Assembly: GCA_023630585.1 (NCBI GenBank)
Contig: CM042565.1
Location: 8,625,013 to 8,689,012 of the forward strand
Length of the DNA: 64,000 nt
DNA from: Cranoglanis bouderius
Lineage: Eukaryota > Chordata > Actinopteri > Siluriformes > Cranoglanididae
Direction of reading: 5' to 3'
A program made the translations under genes and the position numbers. Position 1 is the stretch's first letter; the number at the start of each line of letters is the position of its first letter. The notes below the pieces were generated by a model. That model was not told the origin of the DNA. It saw nothing but the letters and a program-made list of their open reading frames with translations, and made no database searches. Shown in pieces: positions 34,001 through 42,039 of this stretch.

Positions 34001-37000
34001 TGTAGGTCTACAATCTTGTCCCTGACATCCTTGGACAGCTCTTTGGTCTTGGCCATGGTGGAGAGTTTGGAATCTGATTGATTGATTGCTTCTGTGGACA
34101 GGTGTCTCCCTTTAAGAGAGTGCTCCTAATCTCAGCTCATTACCTGTGTAAAAGACACCTGGGAGCCAGAAATCTTGCTGATTGATAGGGGATCAAATAC
34201 TTATTTCCCTCATTAAAATGCAAATCAATTTATAACTTTTTTGAAAATCAAAATCAGCAGGGGATCAAATACTTTTTTCCCCCACTGTACATATAAGTGG
34301 TACTATCGCTTTGTTTTTTGTTTGTTTCTTTCTCCTTTTTTTTTTTTTTTTTTAAAAGAAAGTTTGCCAGAAAAGTCGCGTGAGCAGGAAGTTTTTTCTT
34401 TCATGCAGGTTCAAGATATAAAGCTTCTGAGACCATGAAAGACCATGTTCATTAATATGAACATGTGGCACTGCACAATGCATTTACAGCCTTCCGTCAT
34501 TCATCCTTAGTAACTGCCTGGTCAGGGTTGTGCTGATTAAATTAGACTACTATTTCGTTTATATTTTGGGAAATGGAACCAGGAAAATATGTTAGAATAT
34601 ATCATGGGCAGGTACAAACGAAAATAATAACTTTGTAAACACCTTTTTGATCTGTAGCTGAGTTATGAACTCGAGAGATGCAGATGAGGTTGAGGAAGTG
34701 TCAGAGCCTGAATTCCCAGACCATATCATGTTTAATATTGTGAATATAATAATATTTTTAAAAAGTAAAGGTTAAAACCTTATGATACAAAACCCTTTCA
34801 AAATCAGTTTCGCTCATCCTTTCAGAGATTGGACTAATTATCTAATTAAGAATTATCACTTAGAATGAACAAGAATTATCAAGTTGGATGATAACAGCTT
34901 TAGTAAGGCTTTTTCTCGTATCTGTCTCATCCTAAGACGTTTATTGTTAGAGTGTAATGGTTGTAGTTTTGAAGTTAAAATGTTTTCCATTCTTTTCTCA
35001 GTACACAGGACAGGATTCTTGTCTATGGTACTCATCCATATGCTACCAATGCAGTGTATAGGGATTAAACTTAAAAAGTACTCGACTATTCCCTTTATAT
35101 GTCTTTAATTTGCTTGTATTGTCAATCTCCTTCACTCTGCCTTGCATTTAGGAGGGAGGCTGCAGTGTACCCGTCGCTGTCTACACAGAAGTGAAGAACT
35201 CCATGGTAAATAATACACGCATACTAATGAGCTGTTACTTAATGAGGATAAACACACACAGTGCTTGAACTTGCACTCACTGAGAATAACCTCTCAGGTG
35301 TCAGGCGATAACAGAAACTGTTAGTTGTGTTTCAGTGCATTGACCTCGTTGCGTTTTTCAGCTCGTGTACGTACACGCGTCTGGGGTAAAGCGACCTGTT
35401 TTCTGTTTGTAGCTCTATTTGACAGGTGCAGTTTACAGTCTGGATGGTGCTGACTGCTTGAAGGACACCATGCAAACCAGCATCGAATCAGATAACATGG
35501 TAAGTGCACATGCACTCACGCACACATTCTGGTTTTTTCCTTTTCAGCTTGTGAGCTGTCCGTTCAAACGTCCTGGTGGTAGTAAGTGTTAAATACAAAG
35601 CACTTAATATAAACTGTGTAAACACTTTAAAAATTTTTTTAAAAAACATTATGATAGATGATAAATTAACGGGTTTATTGAATCCAGAGTCACACAATCT
35701 GTATAGAAGCTTTAAAAATATAACAAATATGAAGTTACTTGAAAAAAGAAAGATGTGGTGGTAATAATATCCCTCAAAAGACTTTTAGTTAGAGCAGTAG
35801 TACACTGGAGCTGATTTGTTAAATATCCCATGCTTCACTGCGACCGAGATTTGGAAATTTCCTTTTAGAATATTACAGATCTTGTAAAAGTCCAAAAATA
35901 GGTTTACAAAGATTGAGATTAATATGATATTACAAATTTATTTGTAATTGGATGGAACAATCAGGGGAAAAAAGGATATTTTTTGGTTGGCTGTTTGTAC
36001 TAATGGAAAAAAAACCTATTGATTCTCTCCTCAGCGATTTTGCATTTGAAGGACAACGTCATAATCTGGCTTTTATATGTAGGACATTTAATCGAAAAAT
36101 GCTCTATAAATAGCTACAATTTTATTTTGCCATATTTTTCTTTAATTTAAAAAAAAAATGTAGAACAATTTTAAAGATGCTAGTCCTTTTTGTACATCAA
36201 GCAACACAAAAGCCAAAAAGTTCAGTCAGTGCTTGTTTAGGTGACTAAAAGTAAAGCAATAGTTCAATGTAGATGACGTATATAAATATTATGAAAAGGT
36301 GAGTTGTATTATAATAGTAAAAAAATTATTCTGATGGTCCTGAAGCATTGGTTGTACCCAGAAAAAAAAAATCTAAGTGTAAATAGAAACTAAATAGAAA
36401 TCGAATCATAAGCTCCATAGAAATGATTTGTCATTAAATCCAAATTATGAAAAAAAGAGGAGTAAACCGACAGTAGACCAACAAATTCTTCCCAGTTAAT
36501 CTGTATTTAAACTGCTCCTACATTTCCTTTCAGCTTTAATACGTTTATAAATAAAATACATCTGGACGATTGTGTTCTCGCCATGGACGCATGGGTTTCC
36601 TCCCACCTCCTAAATTCATGCCAGTAGGTGGATTGGCTGTGCTAAATTGCCCCTAGGTATGAAGGAGTGTGTGAACGTGTGTATGGTGCCTTGTGATGGA
36701 CTGGTGTCCCATCCAGGGTGTTTTCCTGCCTCATGCTCAGTGTTCCTGGGATAGACACTGCAACCCTGATCAGGATAAAGAGCTTACTGAAGAAGAATGA
36801 ATGAATGGATGGATGAATAATTGATTGATCGATCGATCATGGGAACTTTTAAATGGTGATTTAAAAAAAAAGACATTTCGTCCAAGAGATTTGATCAGCT
36901 AAGAGTTCAGATGAGTGAAACATCTTCAGAATCATACCACAAGTCTAGTGTCCGACATGATTGCTACTTGACGTTTGTATCGTGCGTTGTTTTTGTTTTT

Positions 37001-37189
37001 TTTCTTTTTCCTTCTCAGGTGCATGACGGTGCAGAAGAGCGCGCTCATGTCGGAGTCACGGCCAGCAGCATATCTCTGGCGGCTCTGGACGCTGCAGAGA
37101 AGCTGGGTGTTGATCTTGCCAACCTGCTGCTCAGTAAAGGAGCCAAGGACATCCTTACCACGGCCAGACAGCTCAATGATGCCCGATAA
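21809..37189 (+). CDS. hmbs: Hydroxymethylbilane synthase (porphobilinogen deaminase)
   Basis: Third enzyme of haem synthesis: cytosolic, joins four porphobilinogens into hydroxymethylbilane on a dipyrromethane cofactor. Coding exons: 21809-21835, 24346-24399, 24962-25034, 25423-25472, 25555-25610, 30035-30112, 30253-30330, 30447-30522, 30658-30771, 31806-31844, 32224-32343, 35152-35205, 35413-35499, 37019-37189. Phases agree throughout, giving 358 aa against 361 in human. Key residues are kept: R24 in GTRKSQ, K96-D97 in HSLKDLPT (catalytic Asp, human D99), SSLRRAAQL, RGNLNTRL, and C259 in EGGCSVPV (cofactor attachment, human C261). The C-terminus is ANLLLSKGAKDILTTARQLNDAR. The start ATG lies in a short first exon encoding MSQETRTTE, matching the ubiquitous isoform layout. 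Convergent with h2ax. No lesion. Confidence 0.97.
22540..22800 (-). mobile_element. RTE-like LINE 3' fragment
   Basis: The minus strand encodes a 70-codon piece (22780-22568) with the blocks MRWFGHVQRRESEYIGKRML, GRRPRGRPKRRFMDVVKEDM and DRARWRQMIRCGDP, the C-terminal end of RTE-type non-LTR reverse transcriptases. No palm domain is present. A short 3' tail follows (GGCGACCCCTGAAGGGAACA). 5'-truncated, inactive; in hmbs intron 1. Confidence 0.8.
23187..23238 (+). repeat. Short direct duplication
   Basis: The block ATTGAGACAGGAATCACGCT occurs twice in tandem, about 27 bases apart, in hmbs intron 1. Confidence 0.8.
23268..23560 (-). mobile_element. MITE, CAGTCC family copy 2 (reverse, left end eroded)
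   Basis: Right end CTGGAGGGACTG at 23560 matches the family terminus; the left end is degraded (GTACAGGACAGC). Shared landmarks include AATGAAACCTTTTAGCTGTA and GCGGAGTTTGCTTGATTTTG. Opposite orientation to the copy at 18635. In hmbs intron 1. Confidence 0.75.
23937..23999. repeat. (GT)n microsatellite
   Basis: About 30 GT units in hmbs intron 1. Confidence 0.98.
25044..25080. repeat. (TTTC)n microsatellite beside hmbs exon 3
   Basis: About nine TTTC units starting nine bases after the splice donor of hmbs exon 3 (donor GT at 25035-25036). A longer pyrimidine-rich region continues to about 25250. Confidence 0.95.
26084..26512. mobile_element. Foldback element with ~190-base arms
   Basis: The left arm from GGGTCAATCCATCTCAAGTG (26084) and the right arm ending CACTTGAGATGGAATGACCC (26512) are near-perfect inverses for most of the length. 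They meet near 26285-26335 around the inverted blocks GATGGTTCTAGCTCCTTGGA and TCCAAGGAGCTAGGACCATC. The transcript could form one long hairpin. No coding capacity. In hmbs intron 5. Confidence 0.85.
26558..27604 (+). mobile_element. Degenerate Tc1-like transposon
   Basis: Ends CAGTTGCATTCAAAATTATT (26558) and AATAATTTTGATTGCAACTG (27604) are inverse and flanked by TA on both sides. Transposase traces run in the plus direction: the SDETK-like block near 26890-26905, TFQQDNDPK near 27035-27055 and LNPIENLWWDLKK near 27133-27170. They are shifted and shortened, and the element is only 1047 bases. A local ATATT expansion with a small duplication lies at 27205-27265. Inactive. In hmbs intron 5. 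Confidence 0.85.
27982..28158 (-). mobile_element. tRNA-derived SINE, second copy
   Basis: Same family and orientation as 2832-3021. Minus strand: A-box-like TTAGGTGGTTAAGG near 28158, B-box GAGTTCAAATCCC near 28120-28108, tail GTCGCTCTGGATAAGGGCGT near 28024-28005, ending in AAATGTAAAT. The target duplication is not clear. In hmbs intron 5. Confidence 0.8.
28237..28651 (-). mobile_element. Internally deleted Tc1 derivative
   Basis: Ends (C/T)AGTCCCCTCTAAAATTATT and AGTACTTTGGGAGGGGACTG are inverse, with TA on both sides. Read on the minus strand, the inside matches the start of the full element at 44043-45617: the block TGAAGACTGCATTTGTTGTT, then ATAAACCAA, then the region for the first helix-turn-helix to AATACAACAATTTGG. 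It then jumps directly to the other inverted end. The catalytic core is lost. In hmbs intron 5. Confidence 0.85.
29140..29640 (+). repeat. Possible repeat of unknown type with GGCGACT motifs
   Basis: The segment begins and ends with clusters of CTGGCGACT / TTGGCGACT and has locally higher GC than its surroundings. A 122-codon open frame (29173-29541) shows no domain I recognise and has no splice or homology support. It could be an eroded transposon; call is tentative. In hmbs intron 5. Confidence 0.3.
31161..31384 (+). mobile_element. tRNA-derived SINE, different family
   Basis: A-box region GATAGCTCAACGGTTAAGGC at 31165-31184, a decayed B-box region, then TGTTGGGCCCTTGAGCATGG, GGGGCACTGCATCATGGCTG and a 3' end GGAATTTCACTGTGCTGTAA... 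ATAAAGGCTG. I recognise this as a common fish SINE, from memory. In hmbs intron 9 (between 30771 and 31806). Confidence 0.7.
32678..33029 (-). mobile_element. MITE, CAGTCC family copy 3 (reverse)
   Basis: Complete copy: CAGTCCGTACAGGATTTCGC (32678) to AATCCTGGAGGGACTG (33029). Body landmarks are the reverse complement of the copies at 18635 and 63522. In hmbs intron 11, only 33 bases left of a Tc1 element. Confidence 0.85.
33063..34287 (-). mobile_element. Tc1-like transposon with catalytic region deleted
   Basis: Ends CAGTGGGGGGAAAAAAGTAT (33063) and TACTTTTTTCCCCCACTG (34287) are inverse, flanked by TA. The minus strand holds transposase pieces: 34056-33853 (MAKTKELSKDVRDKIVDLHK, HTH), 33922-33635 (second DNA-binding part), 33638-33312 and on to a stop near 33271. 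After ENLLPSARALK the sequence jumps to DLERICKEEWDKIPPEMC, so the blocks with the second Asp and the Glu are gone. Inactive. In hmbs intron 11. Confidence 0.9.
33270..34056 (-). pseudogene. Tc1-like transposase lacking catalytic D2 and E
   Basis: Three overlapping frames. The N-terminal 55 codons are well kept. One frameshift lies near 33880-33920 and another near 33636. An internal deletion of perhaps 100 codons near 33415 removes the QHDNDPKH and DLNPIENLW blocks. The C-terminal 40 codons end at TKY. Confidence 0.8.
34288..35151. other. hmbs intron 11 remainder, nothing recognised
   Basis: AT-rich intronic sequence with a T-rich tract at 34330-34355. No repeat or RNA gene recognised. Confidence 0.4.
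35500..37018. other. hmbs intron 13
   Basis: Mostly unique AT-rich DNA. A reverse-oriented, diverged copy of the fish repeat seen at 6355 occupies about 36590-36815. Nothing else recognised. Confidence 0.5.
36590..36815 (-). repeat. Reverse copy of the 6355/7680 repeat type
   Basis: CATGGGTTTCCTCCCACCTC, TGGATTGGCTGTGCTAAATT, CTGGTGTCCCATCCAGGGTG and a closing GAATGAATGAATGGATGGAT match that family in reverse complement. Confidence 0.65.
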
Positions 37190-37242
37190 CAGCTTCTTTC
37201 AGCCGCCAGCCAGCCCTGATTAACACTGCCAACATGAGAAAT

Positions 37243-37274
<32 letters not shown>

Positions 37275-38995
37275 CGTGAAGGTCATGGGTGTAAACAGTG
37301 CTATTTAAATGGATGTAACAGAATGATTGTATGCCTCTGTTCACCCATGCCATCACAACACTTTTTTTTCAGCACTGAATGCATTGATGATGGATTATAT
37401 GTATTTTCAGTACTTTCACAGTACAAGAACAAACCATGTTACATGCTGATTTCTTGATTACCATGTCAAGTAACTTTAACTCAGGTGCACTCAGAGAAAA
37501 CAAAAGGTTCTTTGGCTAGTTAAGGCTTCCTCAACAGGGTTTTTACATGTAACCTTTTTGTCTAAGAGTGTAGCTGGTGCTCAGAAGGTCTCTGAGCTCT
37601 CTTTAATAATATTCTTTGCTGAATCCAAGGGTATATAAAGAAATCAGTTTTAGTTAGGGTCTACATTTTTTAGTGTCGTGTCTTTAAGGAGTTTGTAGCT
37701 TAGTTTATTCTCGTGTATGCTTCCATTCAGGCCTGTTGCCTGAACCTATACTTTATATCCTCATTGCAGTAATACTTGAGCCTTCCAGTACTCACTGCTG
37801 CCCTTTAAGAGGCCTGGCACAGATTAAAGTTGTCCAGATTTTCAGTAGCCATAATTAATAGGGCTGAAGGAATAAATCCTTTAAATATGAACAAATTTTC
37901 TGTTTACTACCCAAGACCTCTGGTGTTCAAAGGTTGCTTTTTAAAATGTATTATTATTATTATTATTATTTTTTTTTTTTTTTAGATATGCAACAAAGCT
38001 GCAAGACTAACACAGTGGTTATAGATGCATTTATAAATTTAGATACTGAGGTTTAAAATTGCTGCTGATAATTAAGTTTTAGCTGTGCAATGTATGTTCA
38101 TCCATATTTATGGATAACGCTAGGTTGCAGGAGGTTGGGTGTGTTTGGGGTTAATATACATATTGTAATATTACTACTACCACTAATGATAATATTGAGC
38201 TGCCAAAACACAGGCCAAGCTGGTAGGCTGTCTTTGCCAGCTGACTTATTACTTCACTAAATCAATCAACACAGATTTTCAATTTTTCCTTACTGTTATT
38301 CTGTTAAAATGACCTTTTAGCATTAGTAATGGTAATTCACAAGCCGTTTCCTTGCTATCAGCGCTTAACAGCTAGCAAAGGGTTGTGTGTTAATTTCAGC
38401 ATAGTTTGCATATAAATCATATCTCTACACACAGTGATAATATAAAGAAACAACATTTGGACACCAAAACATGTCATGGTTATTTAAGCCAAGTAGGAAA
38501 TGTATTAATTCGACTTTCCCGGATCTGGTTTTTCAGTCCAGGGTTGTGATGTGCGTTCCGGAAGTAAACATGGCCGTAATGTTCTCAATAGCAAAGGTGC
38601 AGGCTGAGAGACTCACTGTTCAATACTGAATCATTTATGGGTTGGGTCTGATGCCAGGAAGCTGTTTATAGTGCCTATGACCGGAGAAGTGCCTTAATGT
38701 GATAATGCAACCTGTAAAATGCATAAAATACTGAAATTAAAGAGCCCCCATATTATTTCACACTGGTGTTATTTTAATTACTCAGTAGCTGATACTAAGC
38801 AACGGTTTAGATGCTAACGGTTAGCTTAAAATGAAGGAGTCCGGCTTCAGCAGTGCAATAAACAAACTGATTTAGTGCAGCTTTTCATCGGATAAAACTT
38901 AAGTACGTTATAACCGAGAATGAAGCAAAAGCCGGTGATATTTTACTAACAAAAAGATACCAAACATTAGCGTGTGAAGTTAGCAAAAAAAAACA
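37190..38995 (+). other. hmbs 3' UTR and hmbs-h2ax intergenic DNA
   Basis: Starts at the hmbs stop. A (CA)n run is at 37243-37273 and an AATAAA at 37871-37876 that could end the hmbs transcript. No other gene seen; AT-rich to the h2ax 3' end. hmbs and h2ax are tail to tail. Confidence 0.4.
37243..37273. repeat. (CA)n microsatellite in hmbs 3' UTR
   Basis: About 15 CA units beginning 54 bases after the hmbs stop codon. Confidence 0.9.
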
Positions 38996-39001
38996 TTTAT
39001 T
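38996..39001 (-). terminator. h2ax polyadenylation signal
   Basis: AATAAA on the minus strand (TTTATT on plus), about 140 bases after the h2ax stop and beyond the histone stem-loop. H2AX genes are known to produce both stem-loop and polyadenylated mRNAs. Confidence 0.6.
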
Positions 39002-39057
39002 CAGAATCGTAGAAAAGCACATTAACACACATGGAAACAGCATGGACAATGGAAATT

Positions 39058-39067
39058 GCTCTTTTTA
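39058..39067 (-). promoter_or_regulatory. Histone downstream element (U7 snRNP site)
   Basis: Minus strand reads TAAAAAGAGC, a purine-rich match to the U7-binding element, 13 bases beyond the stem-loop, the usual spacing for histone 3'-end processing. Confidence 0.65.
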
Positions 39068-39079
39068 GGTAAGTTGGGC

Positions 39080-39095
39080 GGCCCTTAAAAGGACC
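39080..39095 (-). terminator. Histone 3' stem-loop of h2ax
   Basis: Minus strand GGTCCTTTTAAGGGCC: a six-base-pair stem (one G-U pair) and the four-base TTTA loop, fitting the replication-dependent histone consensus. It begins 43 bases after the stop codon. SLBP and U7 snRNP act on such elements. Confidence 0.9.
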
Positions 39096-39138
39096 TTTGG
39101 GTTTTTTGATGTTAATCGGCAGGAGTCCGAGTCATTGT

Positions 39139-39567
39139 TTAGTATTCTTGAGACTGAGAGGAGCTTTTCTTTCCCGCCTTGCCGGAACTCGGTGCGGCCT
39201 GGCCGGTCTTCTTGGGCAGCAGCACGGCCTGGATGTTGGGCAAAACACCACCCTGAGCGATGGTCACTCCGCCGAGTAGTTTGTTCAACTCTTCGTCGTT
39301 GCGCACAGCGAGCTGAAGATGCCGAGGAATGATGCGGGTCTTCTTATTGTCCCGGGCCGCGTTACCCGCCAACTCCAGGATCTCAGCGGTCAGATATTCG
39401 AGCACGGCGGCCAGGTACACGGGAGCACCAGCACCCACCCGCTCGGCGTAGTTTCCTTTCCGCAGGAGACGATGCACGCGGCCTACGGGGAACTGGAGAC
39501 CGGCGCGGGAGCTGCGAGTCTTGGCCTTAGCGCGGGCTTTTCCTCCGGTTTTACCTCTTCCAGACAT
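39139..39567 (-). CDS. h2ax: Histone H2A.X
   Basis: Nucleosome core histone variant; phosphorylation of its C-terminal serine marks DNA double-strand breaks. Intronless, 142 aa. The histone fold is standard: AGLQFPVGRVHRLLRKGNYA, the acidic patch in EYLTAEILELAGNAARDN, LQLAVRNDEELNKLL and LLPKKTG. The tail GKAGKKSSSQSQEY ends in the SQEY motif, with the Ser equivalent to mammalian Ser139 and the terminal Tyr equivalent to Tyr142. The start ATG gives the canonical MSGRGKTGGKARAKAK. It is tail to tail with hmbs and upstream of it lies the c2cd2l 3' end. The 3' side has a histone stem-loop, a U7 site and also AATAAA. Confidence 0.98.
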   Translation of the reverse strand: MSGRGKTGGKARAKAKTRSSRAGLQFPVGRVHRLLRKGNYAERVGAGAPVYLAAVLEYLTAEILELAGNAARDNKKTRIIPRHLQLAVRNDEELNKLLGGVTIAQGGVLPNIQAVLLPKKTGQAAPSSGKAGKKSSSQSQEY

Positions 39568-39639
39568 GTTTGTAAATATCTTCTTCTTCTGCTTCTTCCA
39601 GCTAAAGAAAAATCGATGTGGGTTACAGTAGTTGTTGCT

Positions 39640-39880
39640 GCAGTATTTAAGGACAGGCCGAAATCAGGCACTTCTACCCGCCCCCAAATCTTCATTGGTC
39701 ACACCGCATGAACAAAGAATCCCATTTGCTGTCGTAGCGAATGCGGCACAGGATGTGAACTCTCATTGGTTTAAACTGCCGTGCATAAACAGAGCAAAAC
39801 GAGACACCAATCACAGCCCTGCTGATACATGCTGCAAGCTCATTGGGTGGATGTGTCTGCCTGCGCTACCATTGGTTCTT
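39640..39880 (-). promoter_or_regulatory. h2ax promoter with TATA-like and CCAAT boxes
   Basis: Upstream of the h2ax ATG on the minus strand: a TTAAATA TATA-like box (39650-39644) and five CCAAT-type pentamers within 180 bases. Four are on the minus strand (ATTGG on plus at 39694, 39765, 39842 and 39871) and one on plus (39807-39811). Histone promoters commonly use NF-Y at CCAAT boxes; binding is inference. Confidence 0.7.
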
Positions 39881-40384
39881 ATTTCTGTCCATCATGTTTA
39901 GGCGGAAAATTCAAACCAATTAAACGCACTCCCTCTGAATTTTAAGTGACTGAATTTTGGCGTAAATTGAACACAGGCATCAAAAGAAAAAACAAAACAA
40001 AAATTGCATTATAAATTAAAACGCGTTAAATTATTCTTAAAGATGTTAAACCTGTATTTGTAAGGGATTTTACGGGAGCTTATGGTACACGTGCACAAAA
40101 AAATAAACGAGGGAAGCCAACAGATCTTTCTTTATTGGTTTCTTGCAAAATTCTTAACAATCTTGCCAATCAAATATCCTAATCTAACCTTCAAACTTAT
40201 CACACAGAGTATCCTCTTAGTGATATTCATATCAACAAGATTACTGTCTGAGAAAATACATTTTTATTTTTTTTTTTTGCATTTACTGGCCATGGCATTC
40301 AGCTACATTACTTTTCTAGGAGTAAAATGCATTGTTGCATTTGAAGAGAAGTACAGTCAGGGTTAAGAAAAGAAGCCAAAAAGA

Positions 40385-40769
40385 ATGCATTTTCGAAAAA
40401 ATAATTTATTCAGAATAAATTAAACATTGAAGTTGCCACATGGTAATATAAAGCTCCACCTATCTGAGGGGACTTTTGTCTCTTCACTGTTGTGAAAGAA
40501 AAACATTCGGAGTCTAATGTTAGTGTGAGGTCTCTATTCACGCTTTAAGCAGAGAAGAGACTGGAAAAGTAAACCACACATCCTGGCATTGCTTGATTCA
40601 TTTAAAACATTATTGACTTCTATATGATTTTTAATCCTATGAGAAAGCTTGCATGAATAAGGAATTTGAGGATCTGAAGTCAAAGAGCATTGAGACAGGG
40701 GTAAAAAGGGGACAAGATCTGCAGTACTTCACTCTACTAAGTAGGACAAATTATTTGTATAGCTAAATC

Positions 40770-40802
<33 letters not shown>

Positions 40803-42039
40803 GCACCCCAGTTGTAGACTGGGATGAGTACAGAATTAAACTGTCCGTGTAAAGCCTGCCATTTGAGGTGCAAAGCCAATTTAAATAATAATTGAGAAAT
40901 GGCCTTCTCTTCCACAACTGAATCATTATTTACACATTAAAGCATTCTCATTTAAACAACGCTATTTACACATATTTCGGCCAGGTTCTCTAAGCTATCC
41001 ATGCTGGGGAGGGGGGTTATTGCAGGAAAGAAAAAAGAAAGCATGTAAATTTAAGTTTGGAGCAAATTTCTGGGAGTGATGTTGAAAAGATGGAAAATTA
41101 TTTGCGCAAACTGTTAATGTCCCCTGAGGTTTTTTTTTTTTTTTTTCATATGCATGAACCCTGAAATATTTTTTCAACTTAATGTAAATGTAAGTAAATA
41201 TAATTTAAGAATAAACATAGATCACTTTACTTAGTTTATCTCCACCACCTGTGTCCTAGCTTACAAAGCAAGATTCCCCTCAAACGTAACCGAGATATAT
41301 ATATTTTTGTTCACAAATAAATATTATAAAAGAAGACTGTGCCACAATGAAAGGCAAATAAGTACCACTATTTGAAAAAACAGAGCTTAATATTTGATCT
41401 AAATTGCCAATAACTACAGCAAAACAACTAAGCACACAGTACAAGCTGCACCATATGTAATATGTGAATCTCCCAGTTTGGTAAGGAGTAATCATTTAGT
41501 GTCATGACCTTACAAAAGCACAAAGTGATAAAACGCTCACCGGCGCTGTAAACAATCTGATAAAGACCCAAAGTGCAGCTGATGGAAATTAAAATAAATA
41601 ATAAAAACACATAGCAACGTAAAGTGGGAGGTTTTGATGAGGATTTGTTCACATCGCCCCCTTGTGCTGAGCATATGAAACAGCATTTCACTCTCCTACT
41701 GTTGTTCTTCCTTATTATCCAGAAAAGCAGCCATTTGAAGTATTTTACTAAATAAACAGTTTAGACAATCAAAAGTCTTTCAGAAGTTCACAAACCCTTT
41801 GTTTTCCCCATATCTGAGATTTCAGCCTGAGCCATCTGTCCTCATCGTTCGCGTAGGTCAAGCACGTTGGACACGAAGGGTCAAAATTCGGCCCTTTGGC
41901 CCTAATGATGACAGAGTCTCACAAAAGGCTTTGAAAAACGAACACCACAAATCACAAACTTATTTCTGTTTACACAACTCTTTCAAACGTCTTTTGACTG
42001 GCGCCTGCACCATGTCTTTCCCTTGTCTCTGTTCGTGAT
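40385..42039 (-). other. Probable c2cd2l 3' UTR
   Basis: From the c2cd2l stop codon leftward. AATAAA on the minus strand at 40410-40405 is a plausible end; it lies in a palindrome giving AATAAA on both strands. A TTA triplet repeat sits at 40771-40800. No repeat or other gene recognised; in particular no dpagt1 exon. Confidence 0.4.
40771..40800. repeat. (TTA)n microsatellite
   Basis: About ten TTA units in the presumed c2cd2l 3' UTR. Confidence 0.9.

Noticed and set aside
39319..39711. 130-codon plus-strand open frame over h2ax
   Set aside because: Antisense shadow of the GC-rich histone coding sequence.
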